The notes beneath the pieces are model-generated. The model had not been told where the DNA came from. It saw only the letters and a program-made list of their open reading frames with translations, and ran no database searches. Below, in pieces: positions 31,632-40,616 of a stretch of DNA of 64,000 bases (positions are counted from its first letter, which is position 1; each line of letters opens with the position of its first letter). Both the position numbers and the translations under genes were made by a program. Origin of the DNA: Thermomicrobiales bacterium (GTDB lineage: Bacteria; Chloroflexota; Chloroflexia; Thermomicrobiales; UBA6265); assembly GCA_041390825.1 (NCBI GenBank), contig JAWKPF010000013.1, forward strand, positions 1 through 64,000. Reading direction: 5' to 3'.

Positions 31632-32993
31632 ATGACCGATCCAATCGAGATGGCAGTCCGCGCCTATATCTACGGCTATCCCATGGTCTTCGATATCGAC
31701 GAAGTCGTCGAGATCTCGAGCAGTGGCAAGATGGCCGCATCCGGCCCGATCAATCGGTTTGGCCATGCGACCGTTCTCGGACGGCCAAGCGACACCTTTG
31801 TCTCCATCAACAACGACACGCTCTATTCGATTGCCAATTGCGATGTCACCAACGAGCCGCTGGTGCTGCACCTGCCGGCGGTTGGCGATCGCTACCGCGT
31901 GATGCAATTCGTCGATGCCTGGACCAACAACTTCGCCTATCTCGGTACCCGCGCCACTGGTAATGGCGAGGGCTTCTTCCTCCTGGCGGGCCCGAACTGG
32001 ACGGGTGATGTTCCCCAGGGAATGACGCTGATCCAGGCGCCAACCAATGTCTTTTCCATCGTTGGACGGCATGCAGTCGACGGCGCTGCCGATATTCCCA
32101 ATGTCGTGGCCGTGCAAGAACAGACCTGGCTCACCCCCCTGAGCGTCTATCCGCATGTGTCCGACGGCAGCGACCGCAAGCTCGGCGACTGGGACGTGGC
32201 CCCCTATGACACCCGGGTGGGCGAAGACCTGGTTTTCTGGGAGAAATTCCGGTCATGGCTCAAGCTCTTTCCCCCTCCAGCGGAGGAGAAGCCCTTCGTC
32301 GACCGGCTTGCCCCACTCGGGCTGCTGAGCGACGAAAGTCCCTATGTCGATCCCGATCCTGCGTTGGCGGAGACCTTGAAGGCTGCCCAGGCCAAGGGTA
32401 TGGACACCATCGTCGCGGCTGGCAAGCAAGGTGGCGCGAAGGTCAACGGCTGGAGCTCGGCTGCGCACCTCTTCGACTACAACCTCTACCGGCTTGGCCC
32501 CGGCACGATCGACGCGCCGGAGTGGAAACTGACCGATTCGAAAGTCGTCTACGCGGTGCGGGCCGTCGCCGCCAATGGCGGTCTCTGGGGCAATCACGGC
32601 TATGAGGCCTACTACGCCTGGGCCTTTGTCGATGGTGATGGCAACCAGCTCAACGGCGCCAACAACTACGTGATGCACTTCGACACCATGCCACCGGCCA
32701 AAGCCTTCTGGTCGATCACCATGTACAACACGCCGAAGTACTACCTGGTCGAAAACCCGATCGACCGCTATTCCATCGGCGACCGCACCCCCGGTTTGCA
32801 GATGAACGGCGACGGCTCGCTCGACATCTATCTGCAACGTGAAGCGCCGGCCGATCCGAAACAGCAAGCCAATTGGCTTCCAACACCGGAAGGCGACTTC
32901 CGTCCGCTCGTCCGCATTTATCTTCCAGAGGATTCGGTCCTCGACGGCAGCTACGAGCTTCCTGCAATCGAGAGAGCATCGGCATCCTCGTAG
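31632..32993 (+). CDS. DUF1254/DUF1214 domain protein
   Basis: 453 aa, no signal peptide. The N-terminal DUF1254 part (about 5-130; AVRAYIYGYPMVFD, INNDTLYSIANCDVTNEPLVLHLPAVGDRYRVMQFVDAWTNNFAYLGTRATG) and the C-terminal DUF1214 part (about 330-440; YAWAFVDGDGNQLNGANNYVMHF, PPAKAFWSITMYN, YSIGDRTPGLQMNGDGSLDIYLQ) are both clear. Function in the family is undefined. GAGGAGC precedes the ATG. The next 540 bp hold only repeats. Confidence 0.92.
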   Translation: MTDPIEMAVRAYIYGYPMVFDIDEVVEISSSGKMAASGPINRFGHATVLGRPSDTFVSINNDTLYSIANCDVTNEPLVLHLPAVGDRYRVMQFVDAWTNNFAYLGTRATGNGEGFFLLAGPNWTGDVPQGMTLIQAPTNVFSIVGRHAVDGAADIPNVVAVQEQTWLTPLSVYPHVSDGSDRKLGDWDVAPYDTRVGEDLVFWEKFRSWLKLFPPPAEEKPFVDRLAPLGLLSDESPYVDPDPALAETLKAAQAKGMDTIVAAGKQGGAKVNGWSSAAHLFDYNLYRLGPGTIDAPEWKLTDSKVVYAVRAVAANGGLWGNHGYEAYYAWAFVDGDGNQLNGANNYVMHFDTMPPAKAFWSITMYNTPKYYLVENPIDRYSIGDRTPGLQMNGDGSLDIYLQREAPADPKQQANWLPTPEGDFRPLVRIYLPEDSVLDGSYELPAIERASASS

Positions 32994-33530
32994 AGGCGGC
33001 GCCCGTGGCCGCCGATCGCGCCGCCGTGGGGTACCCGTGGTCGCCTATTGCATCGTAGTGGCACCCGTGGCCGCCAATCACGCCGCCGTGGGGTACCCGT
33101 GGCCGCCAATCGCGCCGCAGCGCGATAACGGACGTACGCAACGATCACGCCGCGAACTGGAGACGTGGCTGTTTACAACGTAATGGCGGCCTGCGGCCGC
33201 TGGCGGGCACGGGTCCCGCCACTACGGACGGAGGTGAGCCACGAGCGGCGCAAGGGCCGGCTCGATTGCTGTGCTGCGCGTCGATAGCAAGAGAACATCT
33301 GCGCTTGCAAATATCGAGGCATCGTGGCGCACATGGCCCGGAGTCCTGCGGCCTGAGACGATTCGTCCCGGCCGCCAGTTCGCCTTGGGGCCGGCGCTTG
33401 GGGCAGGGGGCATGTCGATGCAGAGACAACGTCCCAGGACCCAGGCCGCGAAGCTCAGGACCCGTCCAAATCACCTCCCCACCATGAACCATCAAGACAT
33501 CATGAACCCGTCCGCTACACTGGCCCGACG
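32994..33530. repeat. Gene-free region with local and dispersed repeats
   Basis: At 32996-33122 a GTGGGGTACCCGTGG / GGCCGCCAATCGCGCCGCC unit of about 60 bp is repeated two to three times. At 33181-33232, AATGGCGGCCTGCGGCCGC...GGCACGGGTCCCGCC resembles 46322-46367 in another arrangement. At 33427-33464 the AGGACCCAGG family appears. No gene is supported. Confidence 0.75.
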
Positions 33531-34787
33531 ATGCTCGGCAGACGCCTCCTGACCGCCACGTCCGGCCGATCGACGGCCGAACCAATTTCCTGGAAACGCA
33601 ATCTCTACGCTCTCTGGATCGCCCAAACCCTGGTCCTGACCGCGTTTTCGTTTCGGGATGCCTTCTTTCCCTTCTATATGGAAGAACTCGGCGATTTGAC
33701 CACCGAGCAGGCCGCGCTCTGGTCCGGCATTTCCATGTCCGGCGGCGCGCTCGTCATGGTCATCACCGCGCCCATCTGGGGCACCGTCGCCGACCGCCGT
33801 GGCCGCAAACCGATGGTGTTGCGCTCCATGTGGGCTGCTATGATCACCGCCTTCCTGATGGCCTTTGCCATGAACCCGATGCAAATGGTGGCGCTGCGCA
33901 TGATCGAAGGCGCCTTTACCGGCACCGTGGCTGCCTGCGCCGCGCTGGTCGCCTCCACCGCGCCCAAGGACCGCATGGGCTACGCCCTCGGCATGATCCA
34001 GACGGCCGTCTTCGTGGGCGCCTCGATCGGCCCCTTCCTCGGCGGCGTGCTGGCCGATCTCATCGGCTACCGCGCCACCTTCATGACCTCGTCCATCCTT
34101 TTCGCCATCGGCGGCGGCATCGTCCTCCTCTTCGTGCGGGAGAACTTCGTCCCGGTCGAGCGCGGACCGGAACGCGGCTTCGCGGCCATCAAAGCCGCCC
34201 GCGCCTGGCTCTTCACCCCCACGCTCATCGCCATGACCTCGATACTCATCCTCATGCGCTTCACCCAGATGGGCGGCCGGCCCATCCTGCCGCTCTACAT
34301 CGAAGAGCTCGGCAGCTACACTGACGCGCGCGCCGCCTCGCTGGCCGGTCTCTCCTTCGGGCTCATGGGCGTCACCAGCGCCATCTCCTCCCTGATCCTC
34401 GGCCGCCGCGGCGACCGGGTGGGGCATCAGAAAGTCCTCGTCGCCTGTCTGATCGGGGTCGTCATCTGCTACATCCCGCTGGCCGCGGTCGTCTCCGCCT
34501 GGCAGGTCATCGTCCTGCAGGGGCTCTTCGGTTTCGCCATCGGCGGTTTGCTCCCCTCCACCAACGCCATCATCGCCTCCAGCACCCCGCCCGAACGCCG
34601 CGGCGCCATCTTCGGCTTCACCGCTTCGGCCGGCTCGCTGGGCGCCTTCGCCGGACCCCTCGTGGGCGCTGCTCTCGCCGCGGCCTTCGGCTTCCGCTAC
34701 GCCTTCGCCTTCCTGGCGATCATCATGACCGTCACGGTCACCGTCATCCTCTGGTTCTATCTCCAGGGCCGCTTTCAGACGAATTAA
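33531..34787 (+). CDS. MFS transporter (drug/H+ antiporter type, about 12 helices)
   Basis: 418-aa integral membrane carrier. The family motif between helices 2 and 3 is GTVADRRGRKPMVLR, the helix-5 motif region is ASIGPFLGGVLADLIGYRATF, and the second half repeats the pattern (LILGRRGDRVGHQKVL; GSLGAFAGPLVGAALAAAFGFRYAF). This resembles MdtG/TetA-type efflux proteins; substrate unknown. The first 20 or so residues are an unusual polar tail; the start could be a few codons later. Confidence 0.9.
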   Translation: MLGRRLLTATSGRSTAEPISWKRNLYALWIAQTLVLTAFSFRDAFFPFYMEELGDLTTEQAALWSGISMSGGALVMVITAPIWGTVADRRGRKPMVLRSMWAAMITAFLMAFAMNPMQMVALRMIEGAFTGTVAACAALVASTAPKDRMGYALGMIQTAVFVGASIGPFLGGVLADLIGYRATFMTSSILFAIGGGIVLLFVRENFVPVERGPERGFAAIKAARAWLFTPTLIAMTSILILMRFTQMGGRPILPLYIEELGSYTDARAASLAGLSFGLMGVTSAISSLILGRRGDRVGHQKVLVACLIGVVICYIPLAAVVSAWQVIVLQGLFGFAIGGLLPSTNAIIASSTPPERRGAIFGFTASAGSLGAFAGPLVGAALAAAFGFRYAFAFLAIIMTVTVTVILWFYLQGRFQTN

Positions 34788-34797
34788 TAGCTTCATC

Positions 34798-34862
34798 AGT
34801 TGTCAGTCGTCAGTCGCTAGTCGTCAGACGCACTGGACTCTGGACCCTGGACCCTGGGCTGT
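34798..34862. repeat. Two microrepeat families side by side
   Basis: The AGTCGTCAGTCGCTAGTCGTCAG run (34798-34828) is followed directly by GGACTCTGGACCCTGGACCC (34836-34860). The second family also occurs at 26537-26564, 33427-33464, 25839-25890 and 38006-38035. Confidence 0.7.
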
Positions 34863-34878
34863 CGTCATAGTCAGGGGC

Positions 34879-34900
34879 GGTGGGCGGAACTCCGCCCACC
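34879..34900. terminator. Stem-loop between convergent genes (MFS and secreted protein)
   Basis: GGTGGGCGG pairs with CCGCCCACC around AACT (34879-34900). A second imperfect hairpin (GCACGACGCAG with CTGCGCTCGTGC) lies at about 34920-34953. They separate two convergent genes. There is no T-run. Confidence 0.5.
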
Positions 34901-34976
34901 GAACCGGCCACCGATACGAGCACGACGCAGAGGAGGGAACTGCGCTCGTGCGTCCTCCGGTGGGCACACCATTGCG

Positions 34977-36344
34977 CTAGTGCGCAGGCGGGGCAACGCT
35001 GCCAGAGTGCAGGGAGAACACATCGAACACCTCACCGCCCGACATGTCCCACACCGAGAATTCGCTGACGCTCATGGGAAGCGTGGCAGTCTCGGCGGGA
35101 TTGGCCGCCTGAAACTCGACCTCGGCGAAGACGTCACCGGCCACGGGAGCCGCCGGCAGATCGACCACCGCATCGGCGCCGAAGTCGTTGCCGCTCAGGA
35201 TCGCGACACCCTGATAGACGACCAGGGTCAGATCGTTCTCGGCTCCGGGTGTGAGATCGACCGCTCCCGGCGGGAGCATGCCCGATTGCAGCACCTGATA
35301 CGTGCCGGTGGCCGTTCCCTGACCCAGATTCCAGGTCGCAATGCCTTCCTCGACGTGCACGTAGAGGTCGTAGTAGTTCCCGGCGGAATCGGCCCAGAAG
35401 CCGAACCCGACCGACCACCCGCCCATCGGCAGCTGCGGCGGGGTCACGAACCGCAACAGCGCGTACACATCCTGCAGCTGAACCCCGGCATTCATGGTGC
35501 GGAATTCAGTCGTGAGATTCACCGCGCCCGCCAGCGGACCGGCCGATGCATCGAGGGTCATCGGGATCCAGAAGGCGTCGTTGAGCGTGCCGAGCGGGTC
35601 GATATGCGGATCGGTAATGGCAACGATGCCATCCTGCTCCGTTGTCGTGACCTGCCCTGGACCAACGCTGACCGCGCCCGCACGATCGGTGACCGTCAGG
35701 TTGTCGAACCCCACCAGCAGTCCATCGGTGGTCACGCCAGCCGCGCCAGCGCCGATATACGACTGGCCGGCCGCATAGGTATCGTCGGTCGCGGAAGCCA
35801 CTGCCTGACCGTTCACCAATCCGGTGATCGTATGCTGCTGGCAGTCGATCGCAATACGGTTGATGGCGCTGCCCACCAGCACGGCGGCTGATGCCTGCAC
35901 AGGACTCAGCGCGGTGAAGGTGCCATCGAAATTCGAGCGCCAGAGCGCCACGGACCCAGTGTCCGGATGAACCTCGAACATGTACCCGGTGTCGCTTGCG
36001 CCTGCCCGGCACCCGACCAGCGCGTACTTGCCGCGCAGATCGCCGGCGATGGCAACATCGACCTCGACAAGCGTATTTGCCGCCTCGGGCAGCCCGATGA
36101 ACGAATAGAAATCGCCGCTATAGGATGGTTCCAGCGCCTGAATGACGTACTGGCTGTTCTGATACCCGATCAGGAAACGATCGGGAGTGCTCGATTGGGG
36201 ACTCAGGAGCCCGGCGTCCGGGAAATCCATCGCATCGACGTAGATTTGATCCTGAGCAGAAACAAGCGCGGAGTGGGCGCCCCAGGCGGCGACCGTGAAG
36301 CAAAGCAGCGAACACAACAACACTGTGCGAACGAACCAACTCAT
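34977..36344 (-). CDS. Large Sec-exported protein of unknown function
   Basis: 455 aa. A Sec signal peptide (FVRTVLLCSLLCFTVAAWGAHSALVSAQ) cuts near residue 31. The mature protein is all-beta, with two concanavalin-like parts: FYSFIGLPEAANTLVEVDVAIAGDLRGKYALVGCRAG...INRIAIDCQQHTITGLVNGQ, and DAFWIPMTLDASAGP...GFGFWADSAGNYYDLYVHVEEG...LTLVVYQGVAILSGN. These resemble 3-keto-disaccharide hydrolase/LamG-type sandwiches, but the match is too general to name. Start 36344 has AAGGTGG 6 bp upstream, which an alternative at 36362 lacks. It probably acts outside the membrane. Confidence 0.78.
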   Translation of the reverse strand: MSWFVRTVLLCSLLCFTVAAWGAHSALVSAQDQIYVDAMDFPDAGLLSPQSSTPDRFLIGYQNSQYVIQALEPSYSGDFYSFIGLPEAANTLVEVDVAIAGDLRGKYALVGCRAGASDTGYMFEVHPDTGSVALWRSNFDGTFTALSPVQASAAVLVGSAINRIAIDCQQHTITGLVNGQAVASATDDTYAAGQSYIGAGAAGVTTDGLLVGFDNLTVTDRAGAVSVGPGQVTTTEQDGIVAITDPHIDPLGTLNDAFWIPMTLDASAGPLAGAVNLTTEFRTMNAGVQLQDVYALLRFVTPPQLPMGGWSVGFGFWADSAGNYYDLYVHVEEGIATWNLGQGTATGTYQVLQSGMLPPGAVDLTPGAENDLTLVVYQGVAILSGNDFGADAVVDLPAAPVAGDVFAEVEFQAANPAETATLPMSVSEFSVWDMSGGEVFDVFSLHSGSVAPPAH

Positions 36345-36362
36345 GTATGACCACCTTGTCAT

Positions 36363-36713
36363 GTAGATCGATTACGTACACGTCCACTATGGTTCGAACC
36401 AAGTGCAGAATATCCCCCGGCTTGACGATAAGATACGTGTAAATCAGCGTATTGTTTTGGTAACAAATTCAGAACGCTATGTGTAGATGTACGTAATCCG
36501 AGCTGCGAGCAACGCCGCAGTCCATCGCTTGCCATGGCTTCCACCCGCTGCTGCGGAATCAGGGTGATCCCCGAGGCGCCATCGTTCAGCGGTTCGGAGA
36601 GGGAAGGGTTCGGAGCCATCATTCTCCAACCCACCATGTCCGGGCGGATTGCGTGTCAGTTGTCGGTACGCTGCTTCGGTATCTCGCGCCCGATCGTTAC
36701 GATCTGATCCGGC
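36363..36713. other. AT-richer intergenic region with palindromes
   Basis: This gap is richer in A/T than its surroundings (36400-36500 especially). It holds TGGTTCGAACCA (36390-36401), a perfect 12-bp palindrome 46 bp before the secreted-protein start, and TTGTT...AACAA (36451-36465). They could be operator sites for the secreted protein; no clear promoter hexamers were found. Confidence 0.55.
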
Positions 36714-37625
36714 TCATTCGAAAAAGTCCTCGTCCACGGCAACCACATTCAAGACCTGCCGCGTCTGCACCCCGACCCCATAGCGGATCATCAGCTCCGT
36801 CAACCGCCGCCCATCGATCAGGATCACCCGCGTGTGCGCCGTCCGCGCATACTCCTCCGCGCCGCTCGAAAACGCGCCGGTTGTGAGAAAGACCCCGGTC
36901 GTCGCCTTGCCGCTCAACGCCCCCACGAACGCCTGCACCTCGGGCCGCTGCACCGACGTGCCGCTCTGGTAGCGCTTCGCCTGGATATAGACCCGGTCCA
37001 GCCCCAGCGCATCTCGGTCGATGACCCCATCGATCCCGCCATCGTTCGATTGCTGGGTGACCGTGGCTCTCCCATCGGCCCCGCCATACCCCATCGCAAC
37101 CAACAGCTTCACCACCGCGGCTTCGAAGAACTTCGGTGAATTGCTCTGCAATCGCTGCAACAAATCGGCCGCGACATCGGATTGAATGCGCGCCAAACCC
37201 TCTTCGATCTGCTCCATCGGATCGAGCGGTTTGGTTTCGAGTTCGATAATGTCCGGCGTTGTCCCGCTCCCGCTCCGCTTCGTCACCCACCATTCGTCAC
37301 CCGGCTTGGCCATCGTTCGCAGCAACTGCTCCGAAATGCCGTCCGGATGTCGTGCCAGCAGATCCCGTCCTACAGTCGTGATCTGGTACCGCGCCCGCGC
37401 CGGACGTTCGATCGCCCCAACCCGCGTCAGATAAGAGACCGCCCACCCGATGCGGTTGTCTGCCTTCGGTTGTCCCGACGGAAGCTGCTCCGCTCGCTGC
37501 TCCACGGTCAGCCCAGCCGAATCGGCGACCGCTTGGCGAATATCGCTCAACCCACGAACCGCCCCATCGCTGAGATACCGCAGCACAGAGACATTGAACC
37601 CGTCCCACGTCGGCATCACCGTCAT
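36714..37625 (-). CDS. Mrr-type restriction endonuclease
   Basis: 303 aa. The N-terminal winged-helix Mrr_N part (about 1-90; SVLRYLSDGAVRGLSDIRQAVAD..., NRIGWAVSYLTRVGAIERPARARYQITTVGRDLL) is followed by the Mrr catalytic domain with FFEAAVVKLLVAMGYGGAD...GGIDGVID...VYIQAKRY, which gives the D...QxK active site. Mrr enzymes cut modified DNA without a partner methylase, and none is present here. ATG 37625 follows AGGAGG by 7 bp. Both flanks are dispersed repeats. Confidence 0.92.
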   Translation of the reverse strand: MTVMPTWDGFNVSVLRYLSDGAVRGLSDIRQAVADSAGLTVEQRAEQLPSGQPKADNRIGWAVSYLTRVGAIERPARARYQITTVGRDLLARHPDGISEQLLRTMAKPGDEWWVTKRSGSGTTPDIIELETKPLDPMEQIEEGLARIQSDVAADLLQRLQSNSPKFFEAAVVKLLVAMGYGGADGRATVTQQSNDGGIDGVIDRDALGLDRVYIQAKRYQSGTSVQRPEVQAFVGALSGKATTGVFLTTGAFSSGAEEYARTAHTRVILIDGRRLTELMIRYGVGVQTRQVLNVVAVDEDFFE

Positions 37626-37655
37626 GCCAGCGCCTCCTGTCTTTCGCATCGTTCC

Positions 37656-37990
37656 CCCGTCGTCCCGACCGAAGTGGAGAGCCTGCCCTGAGCGCAGCCG
37701 AACGGGGACCTCTCGGCATCGGCATTCTATATTCGCCTCCGTCCTCAGTCCCGGAGGGACTTTGCGTTGGTAGCCCTGGGTTTCAACCCAGGGAGACCTC
37801 CCAATTCAGTACCAACCGGTCGAAACGGTCGATGTTCGTCCGGTTCCGGAACGCGCGAAGTTCCCAGATCCCATTTCCACCCACCGTCCCGGCCCCAAAA
37901 GGGCACAGAGGCCCTTCACTACGACCGGCGCGGCTTTCTCCGGACTCCGGACCCGAGAGGGCACAGAGGCCCTTCGCTACGACCGACGAA
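37656..37990. repeat. Dispersed repeats between Mrr and the MalY-like gene
   Basis: CGTCGTCCCGACCG (37658) is the head of the 125-bp repeat. GGGCACAGAGGCCCTTC (37901-37925 and 37957-37985) is the element of 25906 in opposite orientation, here twice in direct order 57 bp apart. CAGGACTCCGG words follow into the end of the next gene. Confidence 0.82.
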
Positions 37991-38017
37991 ATCGTCTCAG
38001 GACCCAGGACTCCGGAC

Positions 38018-39202
38018 TCAAGACTCCGGCGTATATGCCGCAACCGCGGTTGCCATGCGCTCCACGGCTTCGGTGACGATGGCGGGCGAGGTGGCGAGAT
38101 TGAAGCGCACATGCCCTTCCCCACCGGCGCCAAATGGGAGACCGCCGCTGAGGCCGACGCGGCCCAGATCGAGGAAGACCTTGGCCGGGTCGTCGCCCAG
38201 GCCGAGATCGGTGCAATCGAGCCAGGCGAGATAGGTGGCTTCCGGCGGGGTGTACTTGACCGCGGGAAGCTTGTCCGCCAGCAGATCGCCGAGCAGGAAT
38301 CGGTTGGCATCGATACCGGCGATGACGCCGTCCAGCCAGTCGCGCGCCTCGTTGAATGCGGTGCTGTGCGCGATCACGGCAATGTGGCCGGGGTGGGTTC
38401 CCATGCGGTGGTTGATGGCTTTGAGATCGTCGATGGAGTCTGCGCCGGGAATGGCGACCGCTGCCTTGAACCCCGCCAGGTTCCAGCCCTTCGAGGCAGA
38501 CGTGAGACTGACGTCTGGTTCGGTATTCGCCACGGAGAGGTAGGAGGTGAAGGTGGCGGTGGGCATGATGAGCGGGGCGTGGATCTCGTCGGAGACCACG
38601 CGCACGCCGTAGGTGCGGGCCAGATTGGCAACGCTCTCCAGCTCCTCCCGGGTGTGGACGGTGCCGCCGGGGTTGTGCGGATTGGAGAGGAGCATCACCG
38701 GGTTGCCGCCAGATTCGGCCGCGGACTTGAAGGCGGCTTCCAGCGCGTCGAGGTCGAGACGTCCTTCCGGGGTGATGCGCGCCGGAATCATTGGCCGCTC
38801 CAGCATGTCGGTCACCATCTTGAATGGCGGGTAGATAGGCGGAGTCAGGATGATGGGATCGCCCGGCTTGCTGAGTTGCTTGATCGATTCGAGCACGCCG
38901 GTCATGACATCGGTGACGGTGATGGCGGTCTCCGGATCGAAGGTCCAGTTCCAGCGGTCGGCGGCAAACGAGGCGACCGCGCTTTGCAGACGAGGACCCC
39001 AGGGATAGCCGGTGTCGCCCAGGGTGAGGGCTGCGGTGACCGCATCCACGATCGGCTGCGCGGGTGCGGTGTCCATTTCGGCCACCCAGAGCGGGAGCAC
39101 ATCTTCCGGGTAGTACTGCCACTTGGCGGAGGTGCGCTTGCGCAGCTCGCTCAATTGGAGATTGTCGAGTGGTGTGGAAACAACGGTTGCGTTGGGGGTC
39201 AT
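38018..39202 (-). CDS. PLP-dependent C-S lyase / aminotransferase, MalY/PatB family
   Basis: 394 aa, fold type I PLP enzyme. LPLWVAEMDTAPAQPI, TGYPWGPRLQSAVASF, VTDVMTGVLESIKQL, PPIYPPF, NPHNPGG and VVSDEIHAPLI are the family strings, and SASKGWNLAG holds the Schiff-base Lys. MalY/PatB enzymes cleave cystathionine-like C-S bonds to thiol, pyruvate and ammonia. ATG 39202 (MTPNATVV) was chosen because the longer frame upstream is not conserved in character; the ribosome binding site is weak. The gene's 3' end overlaps a dispersed repeat word. Confidence 0.92.
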   Translation of the reverse strand: MTPNATVVSTPLDNLQLSELRKRTSAKWQYYPEDVLPLWVAEMDTAPAQPIVDAVTAALTLGDTGYPWGPRLQSAVASFAADRWNWTFDPETAITVTDVMTGVLESIKQLSKPGDPIILTPPIYPPFKMVTDMLERPMIPARITPEGRLDLDALEAAFKSAAESGGNPVMLLSNPHNPGGTVHTREELESVANLARTYGVRVVSDEIHAPLIMPTATFTSYLSVANTEPDVSLTSASKGWNLAGFKAAVAIPGADSIDDLKAINHRMGTHPGHIAVIAHSTAFNEARDWLDGVIAGIDANRFLLGDLLADKLPAVKYTPPEATYLAWLDCTDLGLGDDPAKVFLDLGRVGLSGGLPFGAGGEGHVRFNLATSPAIVTEAVERMATAVAAYTPES

Positions 39203-39445
39203 ACGCTTGTCTCTTCGTCGAGATCGTCTGTTGACGACGGGCGCGCCAAGTGCCTGGATGTTCGAGCTCGCGCCCTCGAGCTCGATGCACCGCCAGTTAC
39301 AACGGATTGTCAATGATTCTGCCGGAGCGGGACGGGTGATTCGCGGCGTATAACCGGGTTGCGATGAGCGCGATAAGCAACGCGCGCCGCGAACACAACA
39401 TTCGCGCTCATCCCATTGGCGACTGCCGAATACGCTGGCGAGCCC

Positions 39446-40462
39446 TTACACTGCCAGACCGTCCCGCATCGAACGGAAGACGTCGAATTGCGGGTCGTAG
39501 CCAAGCAGCGCGCGGGCTTTGGCGATGCTGTGATGGATGCGGATCGGCGTCCCGGGGATGACGGCATCCAGATAGGTCAGGTTCGCCAGATCGGCGAGAG
39601 AGGGAATCACCTCGCCGTAGGAGAAAGGCGCCGGCCCGCTGAGATTGAACGCCTGGCCGACGGCCTCTGGCCGGTCGAGCAGCAGCATGAGCCCCTGCAC
39701 GATATCGCGCACATCGCAGCAGTGAAACATCCACGGGTTGCCAGCCTCATCGCGCGGGAGCAGCAAGTCGGGTGTTGGTTGCCCGGCGGGAACGAGCGCA
39801 TCAGCGACGGCTTCCCCCGCGCGGGACCGCACGAAGTTTTTCACCTTCTCATAAAAAAGGAAGCCGCCCAGGGTGCCGTTCGGGCTGACCGACTCCCATG
39901 GCTCATAGACGAGCGAAAAACGGGCGATGGCAATGGGAAGCCCGTTGGCGCGGTGTTCGTAATGCAGCAGCTCTTCGCCGGTGAGCTTGGTGAAGCCGTA
40001 GAAGCTGTAGGGCTCGCGTGGATGGGCCTCGTCGATGGGGAGGTATTTGGCGAAGAGGGAAGGATAGACCTCGTCGCTGCTGGCGAAGACGAAGCGGGAA
40101 ACGCCGGCCTTCGCCGCGGCATGGGCCAATTCGTAGGTTCCGCGGATGTTGGCGTCCAACAGGGTGTCGTTCACCGCGTCGCTGCCGAAGAGCATGGCCG
40201 CGCCGAGATGGACCACCGCATCGACGCCGTCCAGCGCCGCGCGCACGGCCTCGGGATCGCTCAAAGCGCCGGTGACACAGTCGACTCCCGCGCGTTGGGC
40301 GGTTTCGAGACCGGGATCGTCCGGCAGCACCAGTCCGCGCACCGCGCGCCCCTCGGCCATGAGCGCTGGCGCCAGGTTGCGCCCCACCCGTCCGGTCACG
40401 CCGGTAATCAATACCTTCAATGGAGCCTCTTTTCGCGATCTCCGAACCCGTTTGCGCGGCAT
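39446..40462 (-). CDS. NAD-dependent epimerase/dehydratase family protein
   Basis: 338 aa, extended SDR fold. The NAD loop is VLITGVTGRVGRNL, the catalytic set includes the Tyr-Lys of SFYGFTKLTGEELL (YxxxK), and SSDEVYPS supplies the Ser/Thr. The C-terminal part (FNLSGPAPFSYGEVI...) is the substrate-binding half. ATG 40462 has AGGAG 8 bp upstream; the first 14 residues are a basic tail. A TTG 14 codons later is a possible alternative. Likely a nucleotide-sugar or related epimerase. Confidence 0.9.
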   Translation of the reverse strand: MPRKRVRRSRKEAPLKVLITGVTGRVGRNLAPALMAEGRAVRGLVLPDDPGLETAQRAGVDCVTGALSDPEAVRAALDGVDAVVHLGAAMLFGSDAVNDTLLDANIRGTYELAHAAAKAGVSRFVFASSDEVYPSLFAKYLPIDEAHPREPYSFYGFTKLTGEELLHYEHRANGLPIAIARFSLVYEPWESVSPNGTLGGFLFYEKVKNFVRSRAGEAVADALVPAGQPTPDLLLPRDEAGNPWMFHCCDVRDIVQGLMLLLDRPEAVGQAFNLSGPAPFSYGEVIPSLADLANLTYLDAVIPGTPIRIHHSIAKARALLGYDPQFDVFRSMRDGLAV

Positions 40463-40616
40463 CTTGGCACACTCCTGCCCCGGCTGCTTGCCCTCTCAGC
40501 GAACAGAATGTGGGGTGAAAATCCGCTCAGCGGGAATTCTGGCGGCCACGATCACCAATTCCGTGAGAAACTACCGCCAGCGATTGCGATTTCGTTTCGA
40601 CGTGGGAGAACGTGTC

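Noticed and set aside
33492..34796. 434-codon frame opposite the MFS transporter
   Set aside because: It is the mirror of a membrane protein gene, rich in Asp/Glu/Gly/His; the MFS motifs on the plus strand are decisive.
37901..37985. Terminator of the MalY-like gene
   Set aside because: The two GGGCACAGAGGCCCTTC copies are direct, not inverted, and match a dispersed element elsewhere; no T-run follows.
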